From NCBI GenBank assembly GCA_004026145.2, contig CP034976.1, positions 5,510,296 to 5,574,295 of the forward strand: a stretch of 64,000 nucleotides of DNA. The letters are read 5' to 3'. The translations under genes and the position numbers were made by a program. The notes beneath the pieces are model-generated. The model was not told where the DNA came from. It saw nothing but the letters and a program-made list of their open reading frames with translations, and searched no databases. Source of the DNA: Takifugu bimaculatus (Eukaryota > Chordata > Actinopteri > Tetraodontiformes > Tetraodontidae). How positions within the stretch are numbered: position 1 is the stretch's first letter; every line of letters begins with the position of its first letter. Below are positions 22,544 to 35,527 of this stretch, one piece after another.

Positions 22544-25151
22544 CCCAGGAACTAACTGTATCGATCATTTTAATTATTTATATTTGGTACATTTCTGAAC
22601 AAGGACTCAGTCTTGCCTAATTTTTTACAACATAAAGATTAACAAACTTTGTTAAATATCTGACTTGCATTTTCAACCAGGACACAGGCAGTGCCACAAT
22701 AGGTATTAAAGAAGCACACAACAGAGCTCCTCTGAGAAGACGATTTCAATGTTTTATTGCACTGTGGCTCCGCAAAATGCTTCAAATAAACAACAAAAAA
22801 CTATTTACAACGAGAACAAAATACTGATTGCAACAAGAGTGAAGTCCGCATCAGTTCGCGTGAGGAAAAAGACAAAACATGTTTGAATAACTGCTTTTTA
22901 TGCTAAAGCCGGGGTATTGCATGCAGTTTCTGCTATGACATACCTATGTGCAGTTTAAGTAATCTTAAAAAATTAGCAGTTAGCCTTTAGCAACACAAAC
23001 TTGAGTCCCAAATAAATGGCACAGGCTGTACTTAATCTGGAGGACAAACTAAACGGTTATCATCCACAATTTCATGAGTCTCCATGTAAATTCACTTTTT
23101 GAGATAACTGTCGATGCTGTGTGCCACTAAAGTGAACAAGAAGTGGGGGAAAAACAAGAAAGGCAAAAGAAAAGTCACAGAAAAAAAATGTATTGTATCA
23201 CAAAAGTGGCCTCTAGTATTGATCATATTACAAATTCACTTTGGCTTTTATAATCAGTCTTTAACTATACAAAAATAGACTCCTGTAGAGGTTAAGCAAT
23301 GTTAGTAACTCTGCTCACAGTTGGGGTATTAATGGTTCAGGAAAGCAGTATCTGTCTTTATTACCCTAGAGGTCCCTTCTGACCTCTGCAAGGTCGGCTC
23401 AGAGCTTCATACCCAATTTCATGGCCGAGCCAATTTGTGCACCCCTGTAAGTTGTGATAGCTCTGTTGGTGGGGGAGACAAGCACAAACACATCTGTAAC
23501 ACCAACGTTTCCTCTGGTATTATGACAAATAAACTCCGTAAAAGAAAGAGAGTCTCTCACCCTCATGGCTGTAGATATCCAGGGAAGAAATCGGGAAACT
23601 TTGGTGTAGACGCCAGGTTTCTTGGCCATAGCGCAGCCCGTTCCCCAGCTCACAACTCCGTGCAGACGATACCGGCTGGTCTTGGACAGACAGTCTTCTG
23701 CCACGAAGGGACCGCCGCTGTCTCCCTGTGTCACAGGTTAAGAAGGTCAGAAAATCCACCAAGATACAGAAATGCAAGCATATGAATGAGAGGGCACAGA
23801 AAGACTAGATTTGTGCACCAAAATACATAAACAGAGGAAAATACAGACCTGACAAGCATCAATGCCTCCTTTCTCATAACCAGCACAGAACATGGTAGTG
23901 GTGATCTGGTTGTCGTAGTAATCAGGAGCGTTGCATACGGCATCGCTGATGATGGGCACATGTGCCTCCTGAAGGACATCTGCAAGGTGCCCTGACAGGC
24001 AACAAAACTGTCAAACTCTGTAGATATTAGCCGATCTTTTGTAAAAAAAAAAAGAAAAGCAAAACAAAACCAATAACAATTGTCATAAAATATAAACTCA
24101 CTGAAGTATCCGACATTTCCCCAGCCAGTAATTGTTCCCATTTGCCCATCTATTAATCTTTGTCCATGTGTTGGCAGACAGACAGGCTGGATGTACTCTG
24201 TAAATGTACACAAAAAGCAAATTACATCATCTTACTGACGTGCACGAATACAGGGGCTGTAATTCTAAATGATGAACACTAGGTGACAGCAATGCCCAAG
24301 CGGACGATCTTCAATTATATAACATGTTATAAATTAACAAGAAGAATTCAACAATTAACCAGCCACGAATCTAACATAAAATATTAGCCCAGAAAAGTTG
24401 ACATGTGTATATAGTTCATTTAATGTTCTCAGTTAATCTGTACACATGATATAATTATTCAAATCTGTGCTGTGGGGTCACAAACGTTACCGTGGAAAAG
24501 AGATTGCGCTCCTTCTTCCTCATCTGTAAAAACTGTTATCATGAAATCCTGTGTATGTGTGTGTGTGTGTGTTTGTGTGTGTGTGTCTGCCTTCATCCCG
24601 TTGAACGTGAGAGGCTGGGTGAGGGCGAGAACGGCGATGTCCCTGCTGTTGTCGTCGATGTTAGCATCCACAAAGGGCAGGTAGCTGCTGTGGTAAACGA
24701 TAGTCTTAACCTCCGCCACGTTGGCATTGACAGGTTTGTTGGAGATGGAGCCCAGCAACACACTCCAGCGGTTAAGAAAGCTATACCGCCTAGCACAGAA
24801 GATATATACTGCTCTTGTATCCATACAGACAAGAGTTTGCATTTCATGCAGCTCTCTTGCTTACTTGGGGAAGCAGTGTGCTGCAGAGACGATCCAGCGG
24901 TTTGAGATGATGGACCCCCCGCACTGGTGGACTCCATCATACTGGAGGCTCACCTGCCAAGGCCAACTTCCCTGCCTGGCATCTACACCACCGACTATAC
25001 GGTCTGCTGCAAAACTACGCCTGCCGCAGTCTGAGGGGAGAGAGCAGATAGAAAATCAAACAGTGTGGGGGTAATTTTAGGACACAACTGGGGGAAAACA
25101 GACAAGATAGGCATAAAGGAGGGGATTAAAATGCCAGCGAGGATGTGAAAG

Positions 25152-27818
25152 TGTGGCGGGGTGGAGAGAGGTGGAACGGTTAACGACAACGCCACCTGGG
25201 GAGTTCCACCCCAGGAATTAACTGGAGAACAGGCACGCGCAGATAAGGTTCTATTCCAGAGGCAGAGACAGGATTGAGGGTTAGGCACTACAATTTTATT
25301 AAATCCAATACTCAACAAAAAATAACTCTGCTGTACAAAAGTCAAACAAAAGGGGTGGACAGGGCTGGGGCCCCACCGGCAGGTAAAACTCAATTAGGGG
25401 AGATAAATATCAATATCAATATTAATCTTTATTTATATGGCACTTTTCATACGCTAGGTAGCACAAAGTGCCTCACAAAGGATAAAAACAGCAAAGAGAA
25501 CAAGAGAATCAAGAAAAGGACACACTTACACACACAAACAAGCTTAGACAAGTTGAGACATGGCTGGGCACCGAGACCCGAGGCGAAGGAGACGCCACCT
25601 TTGGAGGCCCACCAGGCCGAGGGGGGTCACGGTCCGTGACCACAGGCGGTACCGCCACAAAGACCAGCCCGACCCGGACAGACCGGAGGCTCCACATCAA
25701 AGCATAGAGCCCCCTAACCACCCAGGCCAGGGTCGACAATGGGACAGCACCCCCAGCGGTAGACCGGAAACATCTCCTAGCCTGGCAGGCCCCCATGAGG
25801 AAACACTGGAGCTAAAAACTGAAGGCATGAAACAGTAAATGGGTTAAAAGGTATAAAAGCTAAAAGCTGAGGAACTAAGAATTGAAGTAGTAAAACAGTA
25901 CTAAGACTAAAACAGACTAAAACAGACTAAAACAGTAAATGGGATAAAAGGTGTAAAGACTAAAAACTGAGAGACTAAGAACTGAGGGAGTAAAACAGTA
26001 AAAGTGTCAAGTAAAATAAGGATAAGACATAAAGAAGCATGAAGACATAAAATAAATTGAAAATAATCAGAAAATCAGTTAAAGGCCTGATTAAAAAGGT
26101 GTGTCTTGAGCCTCTTTTTAAAAATCTCAACAGTCTCTGCGGCCCTGAGGTTCTCCGGCAGGCTGTTCCACAGTCAGGGACCATAATAACTGAAGGCCGC
26201 TTCCCCGTGCGTTTTAGTGCTTACATGTGGAATGGTTAAAAGGCCGGTGCCAGAGGACCTCAGAGTCCGCGAGGGTTGATAGAATAAAAGCAGGTCAGCT
26301 AAATAAGTCGGGCCAAGACTATTAAGACATTTAAAAACTAATAAAAGAACCTTAAAATTGATCCTGAAACGCACGGGTAGCCAATGCAGCGATTCTAAAA
26401 CTGGTGTGATGTGCTCCCGCCCTCTGGTCCTTGTCAGCACTCGTGCAGCTGAGTTTTGTAATAATTGTAGGTTTGTGATGCTCTTTTTTGGAAGACCAGA
26501 GAGCAGGGCATTACAATAATCTAAACGACAAGAGATAAAAGCGTGCATCAGCACCTCCGTGCTGGCCTGAGTGTGAAACGGGCGGACTCTGGCTATATTC
26601 TTCAGGTGGTAAAAACCTACCTTTGTTATGTTTTTGATGTGTGGAATAAAACTAAGCTCAGAGTCAAAGATCACACCCAGATTTTTTACAGATTGAGATG
26701 GCTTAAAATCCTTTAATTTTGGAAAAAGTTTCTCTCTCTGACCTTCAGGACCAATAACTAAGACTTCTGTTTTGTCCTGGTTGAGCTGTAGGAAGTTTTC
26801 TGCCATCCATGACTGGATATCTAGAATAAAAAAGGGCATCAACTGGCCCTGTGTCATCAGGAGCCACGGCGAAGTACAGTTGCGTATCGTCAGCATAGCT
26901 GTGGAAGCTGATGCCGTGGCTCCTGATGACGTCCCCAAGAGGAAGCATGTAAAGATTAGCGCACACCCGCACACACACACACACACCTCACACAGACAGG
27001 CAAATAAATGGTGACCAGGTCGTCTAAAAGAACACAACGTCAACCAAGAAACGAAAAGCAACAAAACCTAAAAAAGTAAATATAAATTGATACAATTTAC
27101 ACACTGTTAAGAGTCTAAAATTTAGGCAAAAGCTCCGTGGTCGCCTCGGCGACGCCACCACGTCTCAGCGCCGTTTCTCCGAGCAAAGGGGAGCAAAGGG
27201 GAGCGAGGGGAGAGAGAGAGAGCGAGAGAGAGAGAGAGAATCCCGAACCAAAGGACCGAGCCAAAGCAGCAGTGGGTCCAGTAAGCGAGGTAATCTACTC
27301 CATGAGGGGTTCCCGCTGGGGCATCGCGACCCACCGACACCAGCCGGCAGCCAACTGCAGCGAGAACAGCCCCATTACCATTTATCAACTAAGTGAGTGG
27401 GGGAGTCAGTGACGCGCACTGATGCGCCTTACCTGCCCAGTGCCAACTAGCACGCACGCACGCCCTTACGGCAAAGCGCTCTGGACGGAAGGATGGCGGG
27501 AGGAAGCACCAACCTTCTGCAGCAAGTAGCAAGCACACGTTCCAGCACTGTTGCACTTTACATCGTAACCAGAGGAAATATGCGTTAGCATGCCGTGCTT
27601 TTACCTTGGCGCTGCCAGACAGCATGCTCATTCTGGGACAGGTTCAGTTGGTCAAACAGCCCAGATAAGCTGCAACCACGCTACACCTTCGTCGAAGGGG
27701 GAAATCAACTAAAGCCAGCTGGAGGCAGTGCCTTATATAAACCTTTTCTCCCCACCCACCAATTAAGGCACTACCTCCATATGGCACCTGTTCGGAGGGC
27801 AGGCCACGCCCTGCCACA
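25152..27818. mobile_element. LTR-like element in HPN-3 intron 6, interrupted by a LINE
   Basis: The element starts TGTGGCGGGG and ends CCCTGCCACA, i.e. TG...CA with short inverted ends, and is flanked by AAAG at 25148-25151 and 27819-27822. Comparison with HPN-2 and HPN-5 shows the intron without it. The outer parts are 25152-25404 and 27107-27818. With the LINE removed this would be about 960 bp, consistent with a solo LTR, but no second LTR or coding sequence is seen. The right part recurs at 61682-62377. Confidence 0.55.
25405..27000 (-). mobile_element. 5'-truncated non-LTR retrotransposon (CR1/L2-type LINE) fragment
   Basis: Minus-strand frames between about 26174 and 26960 encode the C-terminal half of a LINE reverse transcriptase. 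The YADDTQLY catalytic motif is followed, after a frame change, by the characteristic region with LNQDKTEVLVIGP, RLDYCNALLSGLP and HWLPVRFRI. The 3' end lies at the left (about 25405), next to short AATATC-type repeats and a conserved 3' tail. The 5' end is lost near a CA repeat (about 26965-26985). The element is frameshifted and inactive. Confidence 0.85.
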
Positions 27819-28661
27819 AAAGCATCAAGGAAGCAAAGAAAAACACAAAGATCACGAGAGAAAGAGTAGCCCAGCGTGTGAAATAAGGTGGGAGAGTGTC
27901 CAGAGTGTGTCGGACAGTGATAGTATATCTCAGCAAACATCTTACCTTGGCACAAGAGTGTGAGAACCTCCCGGCTCTCACAGTCACTGGAACAAAGACA
28001 GACACAGTTAGCAACAACAGCCTGACATCCAAACTAGCATAGTGCTGATGTTTCTGTGCATTAACCAAGAAGAGAGGTGAAAGAAAAGGCCAAAGGGAGG
28101 ACAGTGGCTGTCGGTGCAGCGTCGCACAGACGGGTGGAGCTTACCACGGGAACAACGCGTCTTTGATTTTCTTGCCGTAGCTGAGCTCTTCCTGTTTGAC
28201 GCAGAAGAACTCGCCACCATCTCTGCTGGCCTCCGGCACTGAAGCAACGGCGTAATTCACCACACTGAAACGCACAAACACACTTCAGTCGCATGTCACA
28301 GCATTTAATGCTCAGATATATCTGTAAAAAACCCATCTCACCTAACAAAACCCACTTCCTCACAGCTGATGCTAGCAAGGAACTCATTGGCTGAGGAGGA
28401 ACACACCTGGCGCCACCTCTTGTGGGTGGAGTCAAACACACTGATCCTTGCTGCTTTGTTACAACCATGCAACTAACACAGCGGTAATTTCATTATAAGT
28501 TTAGATAAATTTCGAATAGAACAATTTTTCAAGAAGTTCTGTCAGATTTCTCTTGTGTGGAAAATAGAAGCGAGACTCTGGCGGTTCTGAAATAAACTTA
28601 ACCAAACCTTTAAAATACAAACATTAAAAAACAATTGCCTAACTCAAAAAATAAGATTTAA

Positions 28662-28748
28662 TTACACTTCTCCAAAAACAACCCCCTTTTTGTTCTTTCT
28701 TCCTTTCTTCGTCTTCATGTCTTGGCCACCGTAGTCGCTGTCTGACAT
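28662..28748 (-). pseudogene. ORF-X copy 2
   Basis: 28 codons from ATG at 28748, with one substitution (Asp to Gly) against copy 1 near the start. It lies between truncated HPN-3, which it faces in the same orientation, and SLR-D, to which it is head to head. The protein is not recognised and no good donor site follows. Confidence 0.4.
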
Positions 28749-29169
28749 TAATTGTAGGTACATAATTATGATATTTCTGTGTAGATTATCTGGGGACCAG
28801 TCAGCTGCGTTGCCTTCGTTTAGTTTAATGTTCCAGCAGCGGCGCCTAGTGGACAGAGATGGATTTCGCAGAACGTCACAGAAAATGCCGATGAGCAAAT
28901 TTTTATTCTACTTTAAGGTTACTTATAACATAAAATTCGTCTCTCTCTCTTATAGGCAGCAGCAGTTCTTTTTACGGTGCTTGCGATTCAGATCATAAAC
29001 CGGAATCTCTCAAAAGGTTTTTTTTTAACACTAAAAAAAAAATCTGAGAAGAGGAAGGAACATGAAATCCTCCCACTTTTGGTTAGTGTACAACATAAAT
29101 AGCCCTAAAGCGGTTGGTCGTGCACATTGAGATTATATGGAACTCTGTCGATATAGGTGGATTTTAAGC

Positions 29170-31924
29170 ATGAAAAGTCATTTTTTGATTATTCTTGCGA
29201 CGATATCTGGTGAGTCAACATATTTTGGGTTCAACGTTTCAGGTCAAATCTTCTAATCACTGAGTTTATTTACTTGGATAAAAGGTGCCCGGAGAGGATC
29301 CTTGGAAGTGACCTTGGGCAGGGATCTGTGCGTTCTGAGAGGGGCGTCAGCGGTGATTAACTGCCGGTATTCCAATCCTTTTTCCCACGCTGTCACCGAA
29401 GTTGGCTGGTGGACACAATATCAGGTGGTTGGTTATTGGAGGCCCGGCTCTTTGCCAATAATCGGGGATCCCTCGCAGCGCTATCGATATTTGGGCGACT
29501 TCAACAGTGACTGCCGCCTGCAGATAAATGATGTGCAACACACCGATGCAGGGGACTACTTTTTCCGTTTTCTCACCAGGTTCGAAGATCAGACGAGTAA
29601 AACATCTACAAAGTTGTATGTAAAAGGTAACAACAGGAATAAACCAGCCAGCGAGTGTTTGAATCACCCTTCTAACTTCACCCTTTTCCCTGTGATTCAG
29701 AGCTGACGGCTGCTGTGCAGCCGAGCTCCGTGGCGGAAGGCGACTTCATCAGGCTGACCTGTGTGTCGGGCTGTCCCACGCCAGTGGACATTGTCTGGTT
29801 CAAGGATGGACAACCTGTAAGCAACGTCTTTGTAGCCAGGCGAGAGGACACTGGCAGGTACCACTGTGCTGTCTGGAGACAAGAGAGGGTCGGATCTGCT
29901 CCCGTGGCCGTAAATGTACTGTGTAAGCCCGTCATACTTTCTCCTAATTTCATCAACTATCACTGATTCAACATCTGCTTAATTAAACAGTTCTGCAGAA
30001 GTCGCATTAATCAATTTTGAAAACAGCAATTACTGATGTGTATAAACTGAAATAAAAATAAGAAATGTGTCTGAAAAAAGATGCCATTCCACCTTTACAT
30101 ACTCTTTTCTATCCATATTTCACTGTATCCTTCAACCTTCCGGCTCATCCCTCCATCAGATCCTCCTGACAGAGTGACCTTGACCATCAGTTCACCCGGG
30201 AACGTCGTCAGAGGAAGTTCGGTGGTTCTCACCTGCCACAGTGACGCCAGCCCCCCGGTGAGAAACAACGGGTACAGCCTCTACAGGGAAGGGCGCTTCA
30301 TCGGGTCGGGGAAGACCTACACCATCCCTGACGTGCAGCCGGATCACAGCGGGCGGTACCACTGTCAGGCCTGGAACAGCATCAGCAGCAGAGGGGTGGA
30401 CCATTTTAACTCCTCTGCGGTCCTCCTCCAGGTCTACTGTACGTATCTGGACATAAACTCAACTCAACACATTTCTGATGATGACGATGTGACTGTGTGG
30501 GATCCCTTTCTTCTCCCAGACGTCCCAGAGAACATTTCCATTACAATTAACCCAGCCCATGTGGTGTGGGGCAGCAGTGTGAATCTGACCTGCTCCAGTG
30601 ATGCTAACCCCCCTGCAGATACCTACATCTGGTACAGAAATACAAACTCCAGCAGCTCCAACAGGCTGCAGGTGGGCTCAGGTCAGGTGTTGTCCATTCC
30701 CTCCATGGAGGCGCTGCACTCTGGACTGTACCTCTGCCAGGCCAGGAACCAAGTGGGGGGGAAGAACTCGACCGAGGTGCTGCTGGCCATGGTGGATGAG
30801 GAGCAGCGGGGTTTGTGTCTGGTAGAGTTTGCAAAGATAACTAGGTTAAAGTGATTAAATGGTGACATGTCTGACCTCCTCAGGTAGCCAGACGCTCCCA
30901 GCTGTGGTCGGAATTGGACTCGCTCTCATCGTAGCTCTTGTGGTCGCCCTCTTTTTGTTCTGGTGAGTCAGTCATTAATGAAGATGCTGCACTTTTCTCC
31001 ACTCAAATGCCATTTTTATTGCTTCTCCTTTTCTGGGCGTTGTATGACGTTTTTCTTTGTCCAGAATAGCCACATGTGGGCTAACCCTCATTTCCCTTAC
31101 CAAATAAAATAACAAATTTCTCTTTGATGCGACCAATTTTTCATCAGAGCTTTCAGAAATCTTTTTTTCTTCCACCTTCAAATGAGCTAGACAGATTAGG
31201 AGAGTCCGTTCCAGAAACTTTCACGCTGTTTTCACGCTGCTACTTTCAAGGAAACTTTAGTCAAAATGTGATCTGGAAGAATGAGCTATATTCTATATTT
31301 ATATGTTTGTTGTTGTCTCAGCAGGTGGAAAAAAAGGCGCCTTCATCAGAAGGCGCTTGATGAATCCAACGTCATATACAGCAACATCCAAAGGCCAGAC
31401 TCCGCTCTGCCAGACGTCGCTCGCCATACGATCCCTTCCTCCCCCTCCTCTCAGTCTCCGGCATCCATCGGAGGCGAGGTGATCTACTCATTAGTGAACA
31501 TCAAATCCAGAGATCTGGAGGGGCTGAGCGACAGTCCAGATGTGCAGGGCTCACGGTAGGTTCACTGTTCCAGTCTGGTGGTGGCTGTTTCACACTTTCA
31601 AACTTTTCACACTGCAATAGTTGCGTTAAAAATGCCCTGATGAAACATTAGATTTGTGGTTAGAACTTTGAGGAACTCTCTGTTTTGAAGAGCCATCTAG
31701 AGTGAAGCTGATTAAGTTCAAGGAAGTGTTGAGTATGTGGGGAATTTGTCATGCAGGCAGCACAGTTTGTTCTTGGTTTAGTTTATGAATAGAAGGGTGA
31801 AAACAACAGCACAATGTAAAAGGAAGCAAAATGTGTTTGTAATGTTTGGTTAATTTATCCCCACAGGTCCAAAGGAAAAAACAGCATTGACAGTGTGATC
31901 TATGCTACGATTTCACCACGATGA
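29170..31924 (+). CDS. SLR-D: inhibitory Siglec-like receptor, complete (514 aa), keeps the sialic-acid arginine
   Basis: Exons 29170-29209, 29285-29626 (V), 29701-29922, 30160-30438, 30520-30810 (three C2), 30884-30962 (membrane), 31322-31555 and 31867-31924 (tail) give 1545 nt in frame. The layout equals SLR-A: V with B- and E-strand Cys, three C2, one span, ITIM-like VIYSNI, VIYSLV and VIYATI. Strand F reads YFFRF, with Arg at codon 29566-29568, the position that binds the sialic-acid carboxylate in known Siglecs; no other V domain of the array has it. The first C2 exon is one codon shorter than in the other copies (VSN-VFV). The tail exon has a CAGCAG double acceptor, so a one-codon splice variant is possible. 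The 3' end overlaps that of HPN-4. Confidence 0.92.
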
Positions 31925-32808
31925 CCCAGGAACTAACTGTATCGATCATTTTAATTATTTTATATTTGGTACATTTCTGAACAAGGACTCAGTCTTGCCT
32001 AATTCTTTACAACATAAAGATTAACAAACTTTGTTAAATATCTGACTTGCATTTTCAACCAGGACACGGGCAGTGCCACAATAGGTATTAAAGAAGCACA
32101 CAAAAGAGCTCCTCTGAGAAGACGATTTCAATGTTTTATTGCACTGTGGCTCCGCAAAACGCTTCAAATAAACATCATAAACAACAAAAAACTATTTACA
32201 ACGAGAACAAAATACTGATTGCAACAAGAGTGAAGTCCGCATCAGTTTGCGTGAGGAAAAAGACAAAACATGTTTGAATAACTGCTTTTTATGCTAAAGC
32301 CGGGGTATTGCATGCAGTTTCTGCTATGACATACCTATGTGCAGTTTAAGTAATCTTAAAAAATTAGCAGTTAGCCTTTAGCAACACAAACTTGAGTCCC
32401 AAATAAATGGCACAGGCTGTACTTAATCTGGAGGACAAACTAAACGGTTATCATCCACAATTTCATGAGTCTGCATGTAAATTCACTTTTTGAGATAACT
32501 GTCGATGCTGTGTGCCACTACAGTGAACAAGAAGTGGGGGAAAAACAAGAAAGGCAAAAGAAAAGTCACAGAAAAAAAATGTATTGTATCACAAAAGTGG
32601 CCTCTAGTATTGATCATATTACAAATTCACTTTGGCTTTTATAATCAGTCTTTAACTATACAAAAATAGTCTCCTGTAGAGGTTAAACAATGTTAGTAAC
32701 TCTGCTCACAGTCGGGGTATTAATGGTTCAGGAAGCAGTATCTGTCTTTATTACCCTAGAGGTCCCTTCTGACCTCTGCAAGGTCGGCTCAGAGCTTCAT
32801 ACCCAATT

Positions 32809-33937
32809 TCATGGCCGAGCCAATTTGTGCACCCCTGGTAAGTTGTGATAGCTCTGTTGGTGGGGGAGAGAAGCACAAACACATCTGTAACACCAACGTT
32901 TCCTCTGGCATTATGACAAATAAACTCCATAAAAGAAAGAGTCTCTCACCCTCATGGCTGTAGATATCCAGGGAAGAAATCGGGAAACTTTGGTGTAGAC
33001 GCCAGGTTTCTTGGCCATAGCACAGCCCGTTCCCCAGCTCACAACTCCGTGCAGACGATACCGGCTGGTCTTGGACAGACAGTCTTCTGCCACGAAGGGA
33101 CCGCCGCTGTCTCCCTGTGTCACAGGTTAAGAAGTTCAGAAAATCCACCAAGATACAGAAATGCAAGCATATGAATGAGAGGGCACAGAAAGACTAGATT
33201 TGTGCACCAAAATACATAAACAGAGGAAAATACAGACCTGACAAGCATCAATGCCTCCTTTCTCATAACCAGCACAGAACATGGTAGTGGTGATCTGGTT
33301 GTCATAGTAATCAGGAGCGTTGCATACGGCATCGCTGATGATGGGCACATGTGCCTCCTGAAGGACATCTGCAAGGTGCCCTGACAGGCAACAAAACTGT
33401 CAGACTCTGTAGATATTAGCCGATGTTTTGTAAAAAAAACAAACAAAACAAAAAAAACAATAACAATTGTCATAAAATATAAACTCACTGAAGTATCCGA
33501 CATTTCCCCAGCCAGTAATTGTTCCCATTTGCCCATCTATTAATCTTTGTCCATGTGTTGGCAGACAGACAGGCTGGATGTACTCTGTAAATGTACACAA
33601 AAAGCAAATTACATCATCTTACTGACGTGCACTAATACAGGGGCTGTAATTCTATATGATGAACACTAGATGGCAGCAATGCCCAAGTGGACGATCTTCA
33701 ATTATATAACATGTTATAAATTAACAAGAAGAATTCAACAATTAACCAGCCACGAATCTAACATAAAATATTAGCCCAGAAAAGTTGACATGTGTATATA
33801 GTTTATTTAATGTTCTCAGTTAATCTGTACACATGATATAATTATTCAAATCTGTGCTGTGGGGTCACAAACGTTACCGTGGAAAAGAGATTGCGCTCCT
33901 TCTTCCTCATCTGTAAAAACTGTTATCATGAAATCCT

Positions 33938-33976
<39 letters not shown>

Positions 33977-35527
33977 TGTGTGTGTCTGCCTTCATACCGT
34001 TGAACGTGAGAGGCTGGGTGAGGGCGAGAACGGCGATGTCCCTGCTGTTGTCGTCGATGTTAGCATCCACAAAGGGCAGGTAGCTGCTGTGGTAAACGAT
34101 AGTCTTAACCTCCGCCACGTTGGCATTGACAGGTTTGTTGGAGATGGAGCCCAGCAACACACTCCAGCGGTTAAGAAAGCTATACCGCCTAGCACAGAAG
34201 ATATATACTGCTCTTGTATCCATACAGACAAGAGTTTGCATTTTATGCAGCTCTCTTGCTTACTTGGGGAAGCAGTGTGCTGCAGAGACGATCCAGCGGT
34301 TTGAGATGATGGACCCCCCGCACTGGTGGACTCCATCATACTGGAGGCTCACCTGCCAAGGCCAACTTCCCTGCCTGGCATCTACACCACCGACTATACG
34401 GTCTGCTGCAAAACTACGCCTGCCGCAGTCTGAGGGGAGAGAGCAGATAGAAAATCAAACAGTGTGGGGGTAATTTTAGGACACAACTGGGGGAAAACAG
34501 ACAAGATAGGCATAAAGGAGGGGATTAAAATGCCAGACAGGATGTGTAAGCATCAAGGAAGCAAAGAAAAACACAAAGATCACGAGAGAAAGAGTAGCCC
34601 AGCGTGTGAAATAAGGTGGGAGAGTGTCCAGAGTGTGTCGGACAGTGATAGTATATCTCAGCAAACATCTTACCTTGGCACAAGAGTGTGAGAACCTCCC
34701 GGCTCTCACAGTCACTGGAACAAAGACAGACACAGTTAGCAACAACAGCCTGACATCCAAACTAGCATAGTGCTGATGTTTCTGTGCGTTAACCAAGAAG
34801 AGAGGTGAAAGAAAAGGGCAAAGGGAGGACAGTGGCTGTCGGTGCAGCGTCGCACAGACGGGTGGAGCTTACCACGGGAACAACGCGTCTTTGATTTTCT
34901 TGCCGTAGCTGAGCTCTTCCTGTTTGACGCAGAAGAACTCGCCACCATCTCTGCTGGCCTCCGGCACTGAAGCAACGGAGTAATTCACCACACTGAAACG
35001 CACAAACACACTTCAGTCGCATGTCACAGCATTTAATGCTCAGATATATCTGTAAAAAACCATCTCACCTAACAAAACCCACTTCCTCACAGCTGATGCT
35101 AGCAAGGAACTCATTGGCTGAGGAGGAACACACCTGGCGCCACCTCTTGTGGGTGGAGTCAAACACTCGGAGATGCTGGTCCGCGGAATTTACCTGGACT
35201 GCGAGGAGATGGTGGAAACGTACGGTCACGTCCCTCCAACCACACCGAAATGTCTCTCAAACCTCTGTACGGTTTCTGACGTTACTCACCCTCGTACAGA
35301 CCTGCGCCTTCTTCCATTGTGAAGTACGAAACTGCAGAAAAAGGCTAAAAACTGTTATCTGATGCAGCATTTGAGCACAAGTGACCACTTTCATCACATG
35401 TCTGCATTTGTGTTCTGACCTATGACCCAGGCGACGGCTCCGATGGCTCCCAAAGTCATCAGCGTCATGCACATTCCAAGCACACGGCAGGTGGTCAACA
35501 CACAGGTCAGAGAGATTCCTCTGTTCC
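32809..35527 (-). CDS. hpn: HPN-4: hepsin copy with exons 2-12, start exon missing
   Basis: Minus-strand exons: 35527-35420 (membrane anchor), 35331-35290, 35198-35069, 34992-34873, 34714-34674, 34429-34264, 34188-33998, 33584-33489, 33380-33238, 33114-32950 and 32853-32809. All frames and GT/AG sites are intact, as are the triad and the S1-pocket Asp. The block copied from the HPN-1 region ends within intron 1 (about 36821), so the exon carrying the first 12 codons is absent. Unless another start exon is spliced on, initiation at an internal Met of the anchor exon would be needed. Differences from HPN-1 are few (for example one Pro to Thr and one Val to Met in the anchor exon). It may be a recent pseudogene or a gene with a new 5' end. 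Confidence 0.82.

Larger units (their letters stand above)
23361..28439 (-). pseudogene. hpn: HPN-3: truncated hepsin copy with lost splice donor and intron insertion
   Basis: Minus-strand exons: 28439-28342 (exon 4, partial), 28264-28145, 27986-27946, 25030-24865, 24789-24599, 24197-24102, 23991-23849, 23725-23561 and 23462-23361. Three defects are visible. The 5' end begins inside exon 4 at the same breakpoint as HPN-2 and HPN-5. The exon 8 donor reads GG instead of GT (changed base at 24597). One G is missing in the last exon (about 23447), which shifts the C-terminus onto a longer reading to the stop at 23361-23363. Intron 6 holds a 2.7-kb nested transposon. The catalytic residues and the S1-pocket Asp remain. 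Confidence 0.88.

Noticed and set aside
25560..25838. Arg/Pro-rich frame inside the transposon of HPN-3 intron 6
   Set aside because: It lies in the 3' part of a LINE-containing insertion, has biased composition and no recognisable domain.
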